From positions 8,773 to 43,415 of the forward strand of contig CAUDNR010004343.1 of assembly GCA_958430865.1 (NCBI GenBank): a DNA stretch of 34,643 bases, in the 5' to 3' direction. This stretch comes from Entrophospora sp. SA101 (Eukaryota; Glomeromycota; Glomeromycetes; Entrophosporales; Entrophosporaceae). Under the pieces are notes generated by a model. That model searched no databases. It saw nothing but the letters and a program-made list of their open reading frames with translations, and was not told the DNA's origin. Below, piece after piece: positions 1 through 10,400 of this stretch; position 1 is the first letter of the stretch; each line of letters starts with the position of its first letter. Both the position numbers and the translations under genes were made by a program.

Positions 1-196
1 AATGTCACTAATATAGCTCTATAAACCGTAAACCGAAGAAATTTTTAAATTTTTTGAAGCCATTTATATGTAAAATTGCCCCGTTAATCCGAATTTTTAT
101 AAACTGAAGATTGATCTTTATAAACCGAAGTGAAATAAAAATTGGACCAATAATAATAATATACAAGTTATACAAATACATATGTAAAAAATTATC

Positions 197-2105
197 ATGG
201 AAATAGCAAATAATAATCATAGACCTTCCTCTAGTGCAAACAAGAGGAAAAAAAAAAAAAAACTACTGAAAAAGAAGTTGGGGTATCAAAAAGAAAACAT
301 ATGCCTATAACAATCTCACAAAAAATAGAAATATGCATTGAAAAAAATAAAGACCCAAACATAAAAAATAACCAGCTTGCATTTAAATACAATGCCAGTG
401 AATCTACTGTTTCTGATATTCTAAAAAAGAGTGATTATTTTTTATCATTGAATCCAAATCAATTCACTGCAAATTCATATCACGAGAGATCAACAAAATA
501 TCCAGAAATTGAACAATCATTAGCACTCTGGATTGATCAGGCAGCAAGTGATAATTGTACTTTATCTGGGCATATTGTTATTTCAAAAGCTAAAGTTTTT
601 GCCCAACATTTTCAGATAAATGACTTCAAAAGATCAAATGGGTGGTTTGATAGATTTAAAAGACGATACAATATTTCTGAACATGTTCGTTGTGGTGAGG
701 CAAATTCCGCACCTTTGGAAGAATTGTCACAATATTGTGATAATCTCAAAAATCTTCTTAGTCAATGGAATCTTGATGATGTATACAATTGTGACGAAAC
801 TGCACTTTACTGGAAGCTAGAACCTTCCAAAACTCTTGCTAGTGGACCACTTTCAGGCACTAAAAGACCAAAGGACCGAGTTACTGTTTTACTTACCTGT
901 AATGCTACAGGAACATCCAAATTAACACCTCTTTTCATTCATAAGTATAAAGACCCTAGATGTTTAAGAAATATTGATAAGAAAACTTTGCCTGTTTTTT
1001 ATTATTGGAATTCGTGTGCCTGGATGCAATCATCTGTGTTTTATCATTGGCTTACAAAATTAAATGAAGATATGAGAAAAGCAAGACGTCACATTTTGCT
1101 TCTACTAGATAATGCTACATCGCATTCATTGGAAGAAGGCATTTCTCTTTCTAATATTACATTACACTATTTCCCTCCAAATACAACATCCCATCTCCAG
1201 CCTTGTGACGGTGGAATAATACATTCCTTTAAATCAAAATATCGGCGGATTTTATGTCAAAACAGAATTGATGCATATGACAATAAGATTAATCAACAAA
1301 TACCTGTACCAAAACTTACAATATTTGATGCTATTTCTTTTACTGCAGAAGCATGGAACCTTGTTTCGCCTAGTAAGATAATGCTACATCGCATTCATTG
1401 GAAGAAGGCATTTCTCTTTCTAATATTACATTACACTATTTCCCTCCAAATACAACATCCCATCTCCAGCCTTGTGATGGTGGAATAATACATTCCTTTA
1501 AATCAAAATATCGGTGGATTTTATGTCAAAACAGAATTGATGCATATGACAATAAGATTAATCAACAAATACCTGTACCAAAACTTACAATATTTGATGC
1601 TATTTCTTTTACTGCAGAAGCATGGAACCTTGTTTCGCCTAGTACAATTGTTTCATGCTGGTCTAAAGTTGATATCCTTCCTTCTTCGGAAAATATTGAA
1701 GATTATTTAATTTTACCATCTGATGATGATACAGATTCAATCCAAGAAATGATTGGTTGTTTTAATTTTGATGATCCATTATCTGCTAATGACTACATAG
1801 AAATAGATTTGAGATTGCAAAATCAGGATAAATTAGCTGATCAAGAAATCATTGAACTAGTTAAAGGGAAGGAAGCGATTGAAGAAGAAGAAGAAGATAA
1901 CCAATTTCAAGTTTCTGAAGATAAAATAACTATGGATCAGGCTATGGAATCAATTGAAAGGCTCCAATTTTTTCTAATGCAAGAAGAAAGAGGAATGGGT
2001 ATTAGTGAGAGTTTCCTGCGTGAATTAAACAAATTTAAAAGAGAATTAAAGAAAGAAATTTTTGTGTCAATGGCTCAAACAGAAATTGATACATATTTTA
2101 GTTAA
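197..2105 (+). pseudogene. Broken pogo-like (CENP-B/Tigger) DDE transposase
   Basis: From 301 the frame gives a psq-type helix-turn-helix (roughly residues 8-45), a CENP-B/Tc5-type second DNA-binding domain (about 65-125) and a DDE_1 catalytic core. Catalytic acidic residues are visible in YNCDETALYW, in LLLLDNATSH and in LQPCDGGII, the DDxD pattern of pogo enzymes. The first frame runs 301-1488 and goes out of frame at 1376; the C-terminal part continues in another frame to the stop at 2103-2105. The cause is a 269-bp tandem duplication. A second lesion may lie at the N-terminus: an ATG at 197 starts a basic leader that would join the 301 frame if the A15 run at 248-262 were one base longer. 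That could be a sequencing slip. The C-terminal tail is acidic and Glu-rich. Confidence 0.88.
1107..1644 (+). repeat. 269-bp tandem duplication inside the transposase gene
   Basis: Copy 1 is 1107-1375 and copy 2 is 1376-1644, head to tail with nothing between. I see two differences over 269 bp: C at 1209 versus T at 1478, and C at 1246 versus T at 1515. Both C positions are followed by G in copy 1. Since 269 is not a multiple of three, the duplication shifts the frame and splits the catalytic domain. Confidence 0.95.
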
Positions 2106-2292
2106 ATGATTTTGTAAATTATGATTTATTATTAATAATAAATGGATAAAGGAAATTCTAAATTTTTAAATTTACTACCCCGTTTATCCGAATTAATTTA
2201 TGACTCTAATAATAACTTCGGATTACAAAAAAACCCCATTAATCCGAAACCCCGTTAATCCGAAGAAAAGTCCCTGCACAATTGCCTTCGGT

Positions 2293-2496
2293 TTAACGGG
2301 GTTGCCTATGTATATCAAAAATATCGTCTAATTTTCTCTTTAACGTATTAATATTATAGATCCAATTATTTGTCATAATTTTCACCTTCCTAATCTTGTG
2401 GGATATTCTTCTTTCTGCGTACCTTAACAGATTATTTGGACCTTGGATTTCTTTAATTTCTCCCACAGTAAAAATATTGTATAAATGGAGAATGTG
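2293..2496 (-). pseudogene. Exon-like fragment of an unknown gene, cut by the pogo element
   Basis: On the minus strand an open frame of about 68 codons begins after a splice-acceptor-like TTATATTCCAGTCTAG (ending at 2497). It contains the readings TVGEIKEIQGPNN and LLRYAERRISHKI and a basic Lys/Arg-rich tail, and has balanced non-repetitive composition. It stays open to the element edge at 2307 and stops at 2293-2295, a few codons inside the transposon. If the element and one TA are removed, the frame remains open into window positions 1-13. I do not recognise the protein. The natural reading is that the transposon inserted in a coding exon, but only a few codons of the far side are visible. 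Confidence 0.35.
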
Positions 2497-2665
2497 CTAG
2501 ACTGGAATATAAACAAAAAAAGTAAATCCAAATACAAATTTCATAATCAACAAATTTTTTACATATAGTGAATCTTTGACGCCGTTTTTTTTCCTATGTT
2601 TTCAGACCCTTGATTTCATAAAAATAGTAATAATAAATTTATTATAACCAATTCAAAGTCCTACT

Positions 2666-2857
2666 TCAATTGTTATTGAACTCTTGATTTTTTTTCAATT
2701 GTTGTCCTTTGTCAAGAATTTTATCGCCTATATTTTCACTTACCGCTTCATTTCCAAAACCAGAGAGTTTTGACTTTGACTCTTGACATGTAACTTTAAT
2801 TTTAGTTTTGACTTTCACCTCTTCAAAATAGTTTTGGAGACCAACGCTACGCTCCAT
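2666..2857 (-). CDS. Possible upstream exon of the same unknown minus-strand gene
   Basis: An ATG at 2857 opens a 63-codon hydrophilic frame, rich in Lys and Glu (for example YFEEVKVKTKIKV), with no low-complexity bias. A good donor, GCG|GTAAGT, lies inside it near 2740 and could splice to the acceptor before 2496, giving a roughly 240-nt intron. I recognise no domain. It could equally be a chance frame; the call rests on composition, a strong donor and its position upstream of the 2293-2496 exon-like frame. Confidence 0.25.
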   Translation of the reverse strand: MERSVGLQNYFEEVKVKTKIKVTCQESKSKLSGFGNEAVSENIGDKILDKGQQLKKNQEFNNN

Positions 2858-5797
2858 AGATATCTAATTTTTTAAATTTTTTTTTAAAGAGAGTACTAAA
2901 AATAAAACACCGTCACTTTTCCTTCACAATTGAAAATGTAAAGTCACTAGAAACTGTTTATACTAGGTTCCATCAAGCTTAAGATACATTGAGAGCAACT
3001 AAAAGCAGCACAACGGTCAATGATAATGTCACAAATTATGAAGGAGTTAAAGAGAATTTGGTTGATCAGATTACACCAAATGGTTTCGTTCGTTTGTTAG
3101 TTAATTGAATTATTACATTATAATTAAGAGTAAATTAATTAATGTACGATCCTATATTTTAAATGATAGGAATAGACATCTTTAATATATTAATATTTGA
3201 GAAATAATAATCAGGACAGTAATAGTGAGTGGTGTAATAATTCGCTAATGATACTATTATTAATTCGTAATCCTTTTAAGCCTTGGCAGAATATCAAGAA
3301 AAAAGATTTATGCGTGGTCTATTTGTCAACATATAGTTGTATATTTATAGACTACTACTACTAATGCACGCGAACAATAAAAATAAAATCAAATAGATTG
3401 TTTATCCTTCCATATTTACCATATAGATGATGAGGATATGGACTTTGACTGGATGCAAAGCTCCAAGTGTATATACCATCCAAAACATCGGTCATCATCA
3501 TTTTGTGTACGCGAATAAAAAAACCACTTTTAAAAAATCAAATCTCTTATAAATTAGATACAATAGATTCAAAACTTTTAAATCATTGAAAAACAAGCAA
3601 CATTATTACATTTATTATTATCATCTGGCGGGTTTTTTGTTGGCCCATGTGAAAAGGTTTGACTGTAGTATTTGCATCAAAAATTTAAACCGAATTAAAT
3701 TTCAACTACACTTGGCAATTTATATAAGGAAAAACTTCCAAATCAATATTCTTTACGTTTTTTTTCTGGTTGATGGAATAATCTAAAGCCCATTCATTAT
3801 GAAATAACGAATACACAAGTCTAAGGTAAAAGGTTGGTTTGTTTGTAAAATAATGATTACATTGACCTTGATAAGGATGAAGTAAATATGCAATAAATGA
3901 CAAAAGGTACAAGTTTCTTAAGATCTTTGATTTTTAATTAAAAGCTTCTCATGATTTCATGTAGTTTGATTTTTATTTCAATAACTATTCTATTGTATGT
4001 ATCATCATCCTTGATCCAGGCATTCTACAAATTATGATTTTGTGAATTCAGTTTGGGATAATGATAACAATTATGAAACGTGTAATCTCCATCTTTAATG
4101 GTGAGTTTTACTTTTTTTGTTAGTTGTAACAAATAACATCATTTTGCTAGTGCTGCCAGATGACCCATTTTTCTAATAAAATTTTCAATATTTTCTCAAT
4201 GCAGTTAATTAGTAGCTGAGGTTTTTTAGAACAAATTTAGAGCATAAAGCTATATTCGATGTTTGCGTAATGCTCTTTTTCTCTGGCATTATACTACCAA
4301 TTTTTTTGTATTCTCGATAATGACCTCTTTGATGATTATAATTTACTTACATTTGATGAAACCAAGGATGCTAAAGTAGATGATGACAACTCTGAGGATT
4401 CGCTGAAAAATAAATAGACATGAAAAGGTAAAATTTTGTTAATCTTTGTGGATTCATTATATATATGTTTTTTGAAAACTAAAATGACGAGTTTAGATCA
4501 ATGATCGCCACTATCATTTTTTTTCTTTTAGAAAAAGCTTTTAAAATTTCTCCTTCCCAACGATACTTGCTCATGATTCCGGTTTTTCTTCTCCTAACTG
4601 TTTTGTTTGTCAACACTTTTAAAGAAAAAAGTCAATCAATCACTTTTCTTTTCACGTGTTTCACCCATTACAACTATAATTGTATCGTGTCGATGTGTAA
4701 CTTTCTTATAATAAATATGAATCCTATTCAAGGATTCCAATTCCTTGCTACATTTGTCATGTGGCATCTAATATTTAAACATTTTTTATCGCTGATCATA
4801 GTGATATTAATGTGGTAAAAGCAAAAATTTTCTTAATTAAATTTTTACACTACGCCTTTGATGTGGTAAACAACTCTGGATGTCTTAAATTGATGAAACG
4901 AAAATGCTTTTTTTATGATACGTAAAGATACTCATTGATATATAAATGAAAGCTATTAGTGTGATTGTTTAATTTATCTCTTGTAATATAACCCTGGCCC
5001 ATTTATAGCGACAGTATTTGATAGATGTACAATGTCTCTGTGTTATAATGGGTGTTCTATTTTTTTAAAAACTAAACCCATATAAAATTATTCATGCTGC
5101 ATACTTATGAATAACGGTGGCAAGATCATGCTTATTCAATTACAAGTACGATGTTGAACGACGCTATCACTTTTTAAATTATCAATGTCATGACTTCTTT
5201 TTTTACATTTAAAAAATATTCTGTGCGCTTAATTTATGTAAGAAATAACTTCACTCACTACCTTTCCTGTTCTTTTTTAACAGTATGCTCCGCAGAAAAC
5301 ATGTTTTTTTTATCCTTGTCCGGATATTAGGATTTGCATTATTCCATACAATTCTTATGCCATTTGTTACATATATATACTTGTGTCATAGACAGACGCG
5401 TCTTTCGATAATGTCTGTAGTTCTATAAACTTGATTTTTAACTTTTACATTAATTTCATTCATCGTGATATTTGTAAATTTTTTAATGGATACTAATCAA
5501 TTGTAAATTGTCTATTATGTTATATTTGTCTACTAACAAAGCGATACATATATATATAAATCGACTAAACTAAGCCATTGATCTCTGGTAAGAGCTTTCT
5601 TCAAAATTGTATTGATATTATGAGCTGTAAAATAATACTTCCTTTATAAATTTGCATCTAAATAAAAAAGAAAGGTTTATTTTTCAAAAAATTTTTATCA
5701 ATTATAATAATTTTATAATAATAATAATCTGTCATTCGCGGATCACACCAATTGAATAAATTTTTCCCAATTTTCCCAAATTGATTATTTTAAAAAG
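2858..5797. other. Gene-poor A+T-rich spacer with two coding-like scraps
   Basis: No complete gene is visible. Two plus-strand frames look more like protein than noise. At 3393-3518 a 41-codon frame reads MDFDWMQSSKCIYHPKHR near its middle. At 4271-4417 a frame ends in an acidic stretch containing LFDDYNLLTFDE and DDDNSEDSLKNK before a stop. Neither has a clear start or convincing splice partners, and I recognise neither. They may be exon relics. A small imperfect fold-back, CCCATTTATAGCGACAG against its near complement, lies at about 4998-5052. The long frame at 4501-4818 is hydrophobic and T-rich and looks accidental. Confidence 0.4.
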
Positions 5798-7369
5798 ATG
5801 TTATTCCAACAACCTGAAGAAGAAGAACTTCAAATCGAAAATAAATACATAAAGGGCAAAAAAATCGGCGAAGGAACTTATGCTAAAGTGTATCAAGGTA
5901 TAGAAAATTATAACTCCTTTTAGAGCGTATTATTTGTGAATAAATAAATCAAACATCAACTGTTATAGTTTAGGTATCGAGCGCGAGACTGGTCGAACAG
6001 TTGCTATCAAAAAAATAAAACTTGTTCAAACTGAAATTGGAATTCAAGGCATAGAAATGTCGGCTGTAAAAGAAATAAAAATGTTGAGAGAATTAAAACA
6101 TATTAACATAATCGAGGTGTCATAGCTTGTTTAACATGATTGATGTCATTTATGACTAGTAAAATAATGAATGATGTAAAAATAATTTTTAATAATAATT
6201 CAAAATTTTTAGTTGATTGATATTTATTCACATAAAGCAAGTTTGAAACTTATCTTGGAATATTTGGATTCTGATTTGGAGATGATAATAAAAGATCGGT
6301 CACTTGTGTTCATTCCAGGAGACATAAAAAGTTGGATCTTGATGACTTTAAGAGGATTAGACCATTGCCATCGTAATTGGATTTTACATCGGGTAATTTG
6401 TTTCAAAAATAAAATTTTATTTTTATTAATAATAATAATAATAATAACTAAAAATGTCAATTTTAAAATTATATATTTATCATTATAAAATAATAATAAA
6501 AAAAGGACATGAAACCAAACAATCTATTGGTTGGTAAGGATGGTCAATTGAAACTTGCTGATTTTGGTTTGGCAAGAGATTTTGCTAGTCCTCAAATCAA
6601 AAATATGTCACCTCAAGTTGTTACTAGGTATGATCATTAAAAAACAAATATCTATACTTTGGGGGGAGGGTTCATTAACAATAGTACTAAACATAATTTA
6701 TTAATTACAATGATTAAAAGATGGTATCGAGCTCCTGAATTATTTTTTTCTTCAACATTATACGCATATGGTGTTGACATATGGTCGGTTGGTTGTATAT
6801 TTGCAGAATTGATGTTACGTACACCTTATTTACCTGGTGATACTGACATTGGACAACTTGAAATTATTTTTAAAGCTCTAGGAACTCCATCTGAAGAAGA
6901 TTGGCCGGTTTGTCTTTATGATTTATGATATTAAAAAGCATTTCTTTTGATATAATAATTCAATATAAAAAATTTTCTTAGGGATTTAATGAATTAGCTG
7001 GTAATTTAAAGTTTCAAAAATATACAAGAACACCACTGAAACAACTTTTCACAGCTGCTAGTAACGATGCAATAGATTTATTGGAAAAAATGTTAACTTA
7101 CGATCCAAATAAAAGACTTACAACACGAGAGGTTAGATATTATCAATTAATCAATCATTCAATGGGCCAAGGTTGCTTTTTGAAATACAAATTCATTTAT
7201 GTAAAAAAAATTTACATGTAATATTTATAATTTTCAGGCTTTGTTTCATCCTTACTTTCTTTCAAGTCCAAAACCAACACCGCCTGAAAAATTACCAAAA
7301 CATCAAAAGAATTTATCGTCAACATCACCACCACAAGAGGATCTACCAAAAGAAGGAATTGAAAATTAA
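5798..7369 (+). CDS. CDK7: CDK7/Kin28-type cyclin-dependent kinase
   Basis: Seven exons: 5798-5897, 5974-6116, 6213-6392, 6506-6627, 6721-6907, 6982-7131, 7238-7369; 1014 nt, 337 aa, all GT-AG and in phase. The family is the CDK-activating kinase of TFIIH, which phosphorylates the RNA polymerase II tail and, in animals, cell-cycle CDKs in the nucleus. Visible landmarks are the glycine loop GEGTYAKV (about 24-31), catalytic Lys46 in VAIKK, the PSTAIRE-equivalent helix [11 protein letters not shown] with Glu67, HRD 140-142 followed by MKPNN, DFG 160-162, and VVTRWYRAPE. The helix resembles yeast Kin28 and the lobe order matches CDK7. The activation loop has Ser169-Pro (equivalent of CDK7 Ser164) and Ser176-Pro where CDK7 has Thr170. 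Length is close to CDK7 (346 aa) and Kin28 (306 aa). It converges on the channel gene. Confidence 0.93.
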
Positions 7370-7415
7370 AAACTTGAAAAAAAATTTACATTAAAAAAAT
7401 ATATAAACATATTTT

Positions 7416-10400
7416 TTAGGCTTGTTTGGATTTTATTAATTTAATAATTTCTTCTAAACTATTCTCAATCTTGGTAATTCTATTTGAAACATCAGTTTCA
7501 AATTTTTTCATTTCATTAACTTCATTTTGTAATGATGAAAGTGGTGTAGATGATAATGGTGATTCTCTTCCCAATAATAAAAATTCATTGCTACTACTAC
7601 AATGGTCTTTGCGGTTACTAAGGATATGATTGAATTCAATATCAATAATTTTAAAGGCTTTTAATCCATATTTAAAAGTTCCACCAAGATTAATATTAAA
7701 TTTTCTATAATCAAAACTATCAAAATCGCTACTAGTTGCTGTACTAGCTTCACTTTCCATTCTAAGTAATGACTTTTCATCAACAATTAACTTGTTCTTA
7801 TCACCACCACCACCATTGTTACCAGTCCAATCATCATAAATATCGTCATCATCGTCATTATCATCAATAAATTCATCGTATTCAATATCATATAAATTTA
7901 AAGTATCGTCAGGTTTAACCAATGATTTAAATTTCTTGCGAAACTTTTCACTTTTAAATACCCATTCTTCCAAGTCATCGGCTCTGCCGACATAATAAAC
8001 GAAACGAGGATTTCCTCTAGTATTACCAAATGGTTTTTCTATTGTCTCATAATCGGATAATAAATCTGCTCTGATTTTTAAAGTTTTTTGTTTTACGTTA
8101 TTGTTGGCATCTTCAAATACACCTCTATAAAAATAATAATCATTATTTACTGCTTTTGAAAAATTGCAATTACACAATTATTTGTTTTTGTATACTTACG
8201 TCATGAATGCAATTAATAAATTTTGCATCACTATTACCAATAACACACTTGCAACTAAATTAAATAGAAATATTTAATATTAGTAAACAACCCAAATAAA
8301 ATAAATAAATAACCAGAGGGGCTAGGAAATAGAATCATCATCATCATCATTGTTATTATTTACTCACGTATAGACAACACATCAACTGGCCAAAAATCCC
8401 AGTGTTCTACTTGATCCCACCTACCCGTGGGCCAAAAATAAACAACTTCCACAGATTTAAAAAATGAAACGAAAAAGTTGTCACTTTCATCAAGTTCATT
8501 AAAGTCTTGTTGAATGGTAATATTTGAGAAAGGGCCATCAAGTGCTCCTGACTTATCACGAAAATTAAAAGTATTACGAGTTGCACTCATACCAAAGTCT
8601 TTTACATTCCTTAATAATATGTGCCTTTAAAAAATATATTATATATAAATTTATTATTTTGAATAATTTTAATTTTTGAAAAAATAAAACGTAATGTCAA
8701 TAACTTACATTGCATGGCCGAATCCAAAAACCACAATCAGCATGAAAACCAAAAATGGCCAAATACTTTTTACTATATCAATTATAAGATTGATAAAATA
8801 TGCAGGGCGTGAAAAAAATCTTAATAATAATAACTGTTTAGAAAATTTGAAAAAAATTATTAGTGCTGTTATTATTATTATTATTAATCATAAATATTTT
8901 TAAATAAAATTTACTTACAAATTCCAACCACAAAATTAACACAACAAACGAACTGACAATTGCTATTGTTTTAGAGACACCATGATTATCATTATCCGAT
9001 AAAAATTGAAACATATCTCCAACAAGACTAGAATTATTTCCATATATAAAGTTAAGTGAATCTGTATATTTTTTAATATTAACAACATAATTTCCAAATA
9101 CTGCAAGAAATGGCAACACGACTGATATAGCATCAATAAAATTATAAAAATTCAAATATCTTTTGATTTTATCTTGTTTAACCTGTATTATTTCTATTGC
9201 TAACAAGTAATAACTAAGATATGCAGTCAAAGCTAAAAGAATGGAGCTCGCCTTTGGATCATATACCTCATTTAAGTAATCAATTGCAGAATCTGACGTA
9301 GGAGTATTATTTTCTTCGCCCGAGTAAGGAATAGCAATCAAACCAAGTAGAAGTGATATCATGAGTGCATAGAACAAATAATGGATTAAATGTCTGATAT
9401 AATAATGCTTTGCTGATGAGAATTTGAATTTGATACAAGCTTCCAATGATGGATTGTTATACATCAACTCATTTCTTTTTTGTCTGAGCACTTTTAAGAA
9501 TGGACTGCGATCTGATTCTTCTTTTATAACATACTCACGTGGCCAAAAAATTAATTTCAATAGTCGTTTGATTAATTTTGTCGGGTGCAATTGTTCATCT
9601 TTTATACCATTTGGGTATACAAGGAAATCTGGTAATGGAACAATACGAACGCTTGTTGATTTTGCCATCTCATTATCATCTTCCATATACTTGCCAATTT
9701 CAGATTTTCTAAAACATGTTTAGAAAAAAACAAATTACACACTGTTAATAATATTATTAAAATAACAATAAAGATTATTTTCATAATTTTCATAATTTTT
9801 TTATTTACCTATAAAATAAGTAATGAAAAAATGGAGGATTTTTGGTGGCTTTTTGAAGTAACCTTGGTTTAGCAGTTAATGGAACAACACTTTCTTTTTC
9901 ACCTTTCATTAATTCAAGTGTATCAATAAAACATCGATCTATCAAAACTTCTTTTGTTCCAAAACATGGTTTATGCAATAATCCTTTGAGATAGATTTCT
10001 TAAAATGAAACAACAAATAAAAAAAATCAATTAATCAATTAATCAATAAATGACCCCTCCCCCCAAAAAAAAATATCAAAAATACAAACCTAAATTACAA
10101 TTTAATAATAATGGAATTGCTTTAGCTACAGTAAACATCCATCCAACATTTTCCATTGCATGATTAGAATAATATTCTAATAAAAATCCAACTATGGCAG
10201 TATCTTTATGAGCTTTTCCTAATAATAATAATAATAAAATTAATCATTATTATTGTTAGAAACATATGATCTATTTAATAATTATAAATTATAATAATAC
10301 ATCTTCTAAAGTAAATAAATACCTTTAGTATAATTAATTGCTAATTCCAAATCAGTGATATTTCTCTGTTTTGGCCATCTATATAAACGTGGTGTATGCA

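Larger units (their letters stand above)
16..2306 (+). mobile_element. pogo/Tigger-type DNA transposon (Tc1/mariner superfamily)
   Basis: A transposase gene is flanked on both sides by clusters of a short motif, TAAACCGAAG / TTAATCCGAA. The left end (about 16-130) has forms of it near 27-38, 92-102, 108-117 and 122-130. The right end (about 2175-2300) has it in both orientations. These look like terminal and subterminal transposase binding sites. The outermost forms, read inward from 16 and from 2306, share only the TAAACCGAAG core, so the terminal inverted repeats are poor and the exact ends are approximate. A TA lies just outside each proposed end (14-15 and 2307-2308), as expected for TA-target insertion in this superfamily. 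The element has a broken transposase and is probably non-autonomous now. Confidence 0.75.

Noticed and set aside
4501..4818. 105-codon plus-strand frame with hydrophobic segments
   Set aside because: Phe/Leu/Ile-rich, driven by T-rich sequence; no splice partners, no family resemblance.
4998..5052. Fold-back resembling a tiny mariner-type MITE
   Set aside because: Only about 55 bp with imperfect arms; too short to separate from chance.
7416..8590. Separate small genes suggested by ATG frames at 8177 and 8590 (minus)
   Set aside because: Their 5' parts are intronic or internal; the splice signals join them in phase to the channel gene.
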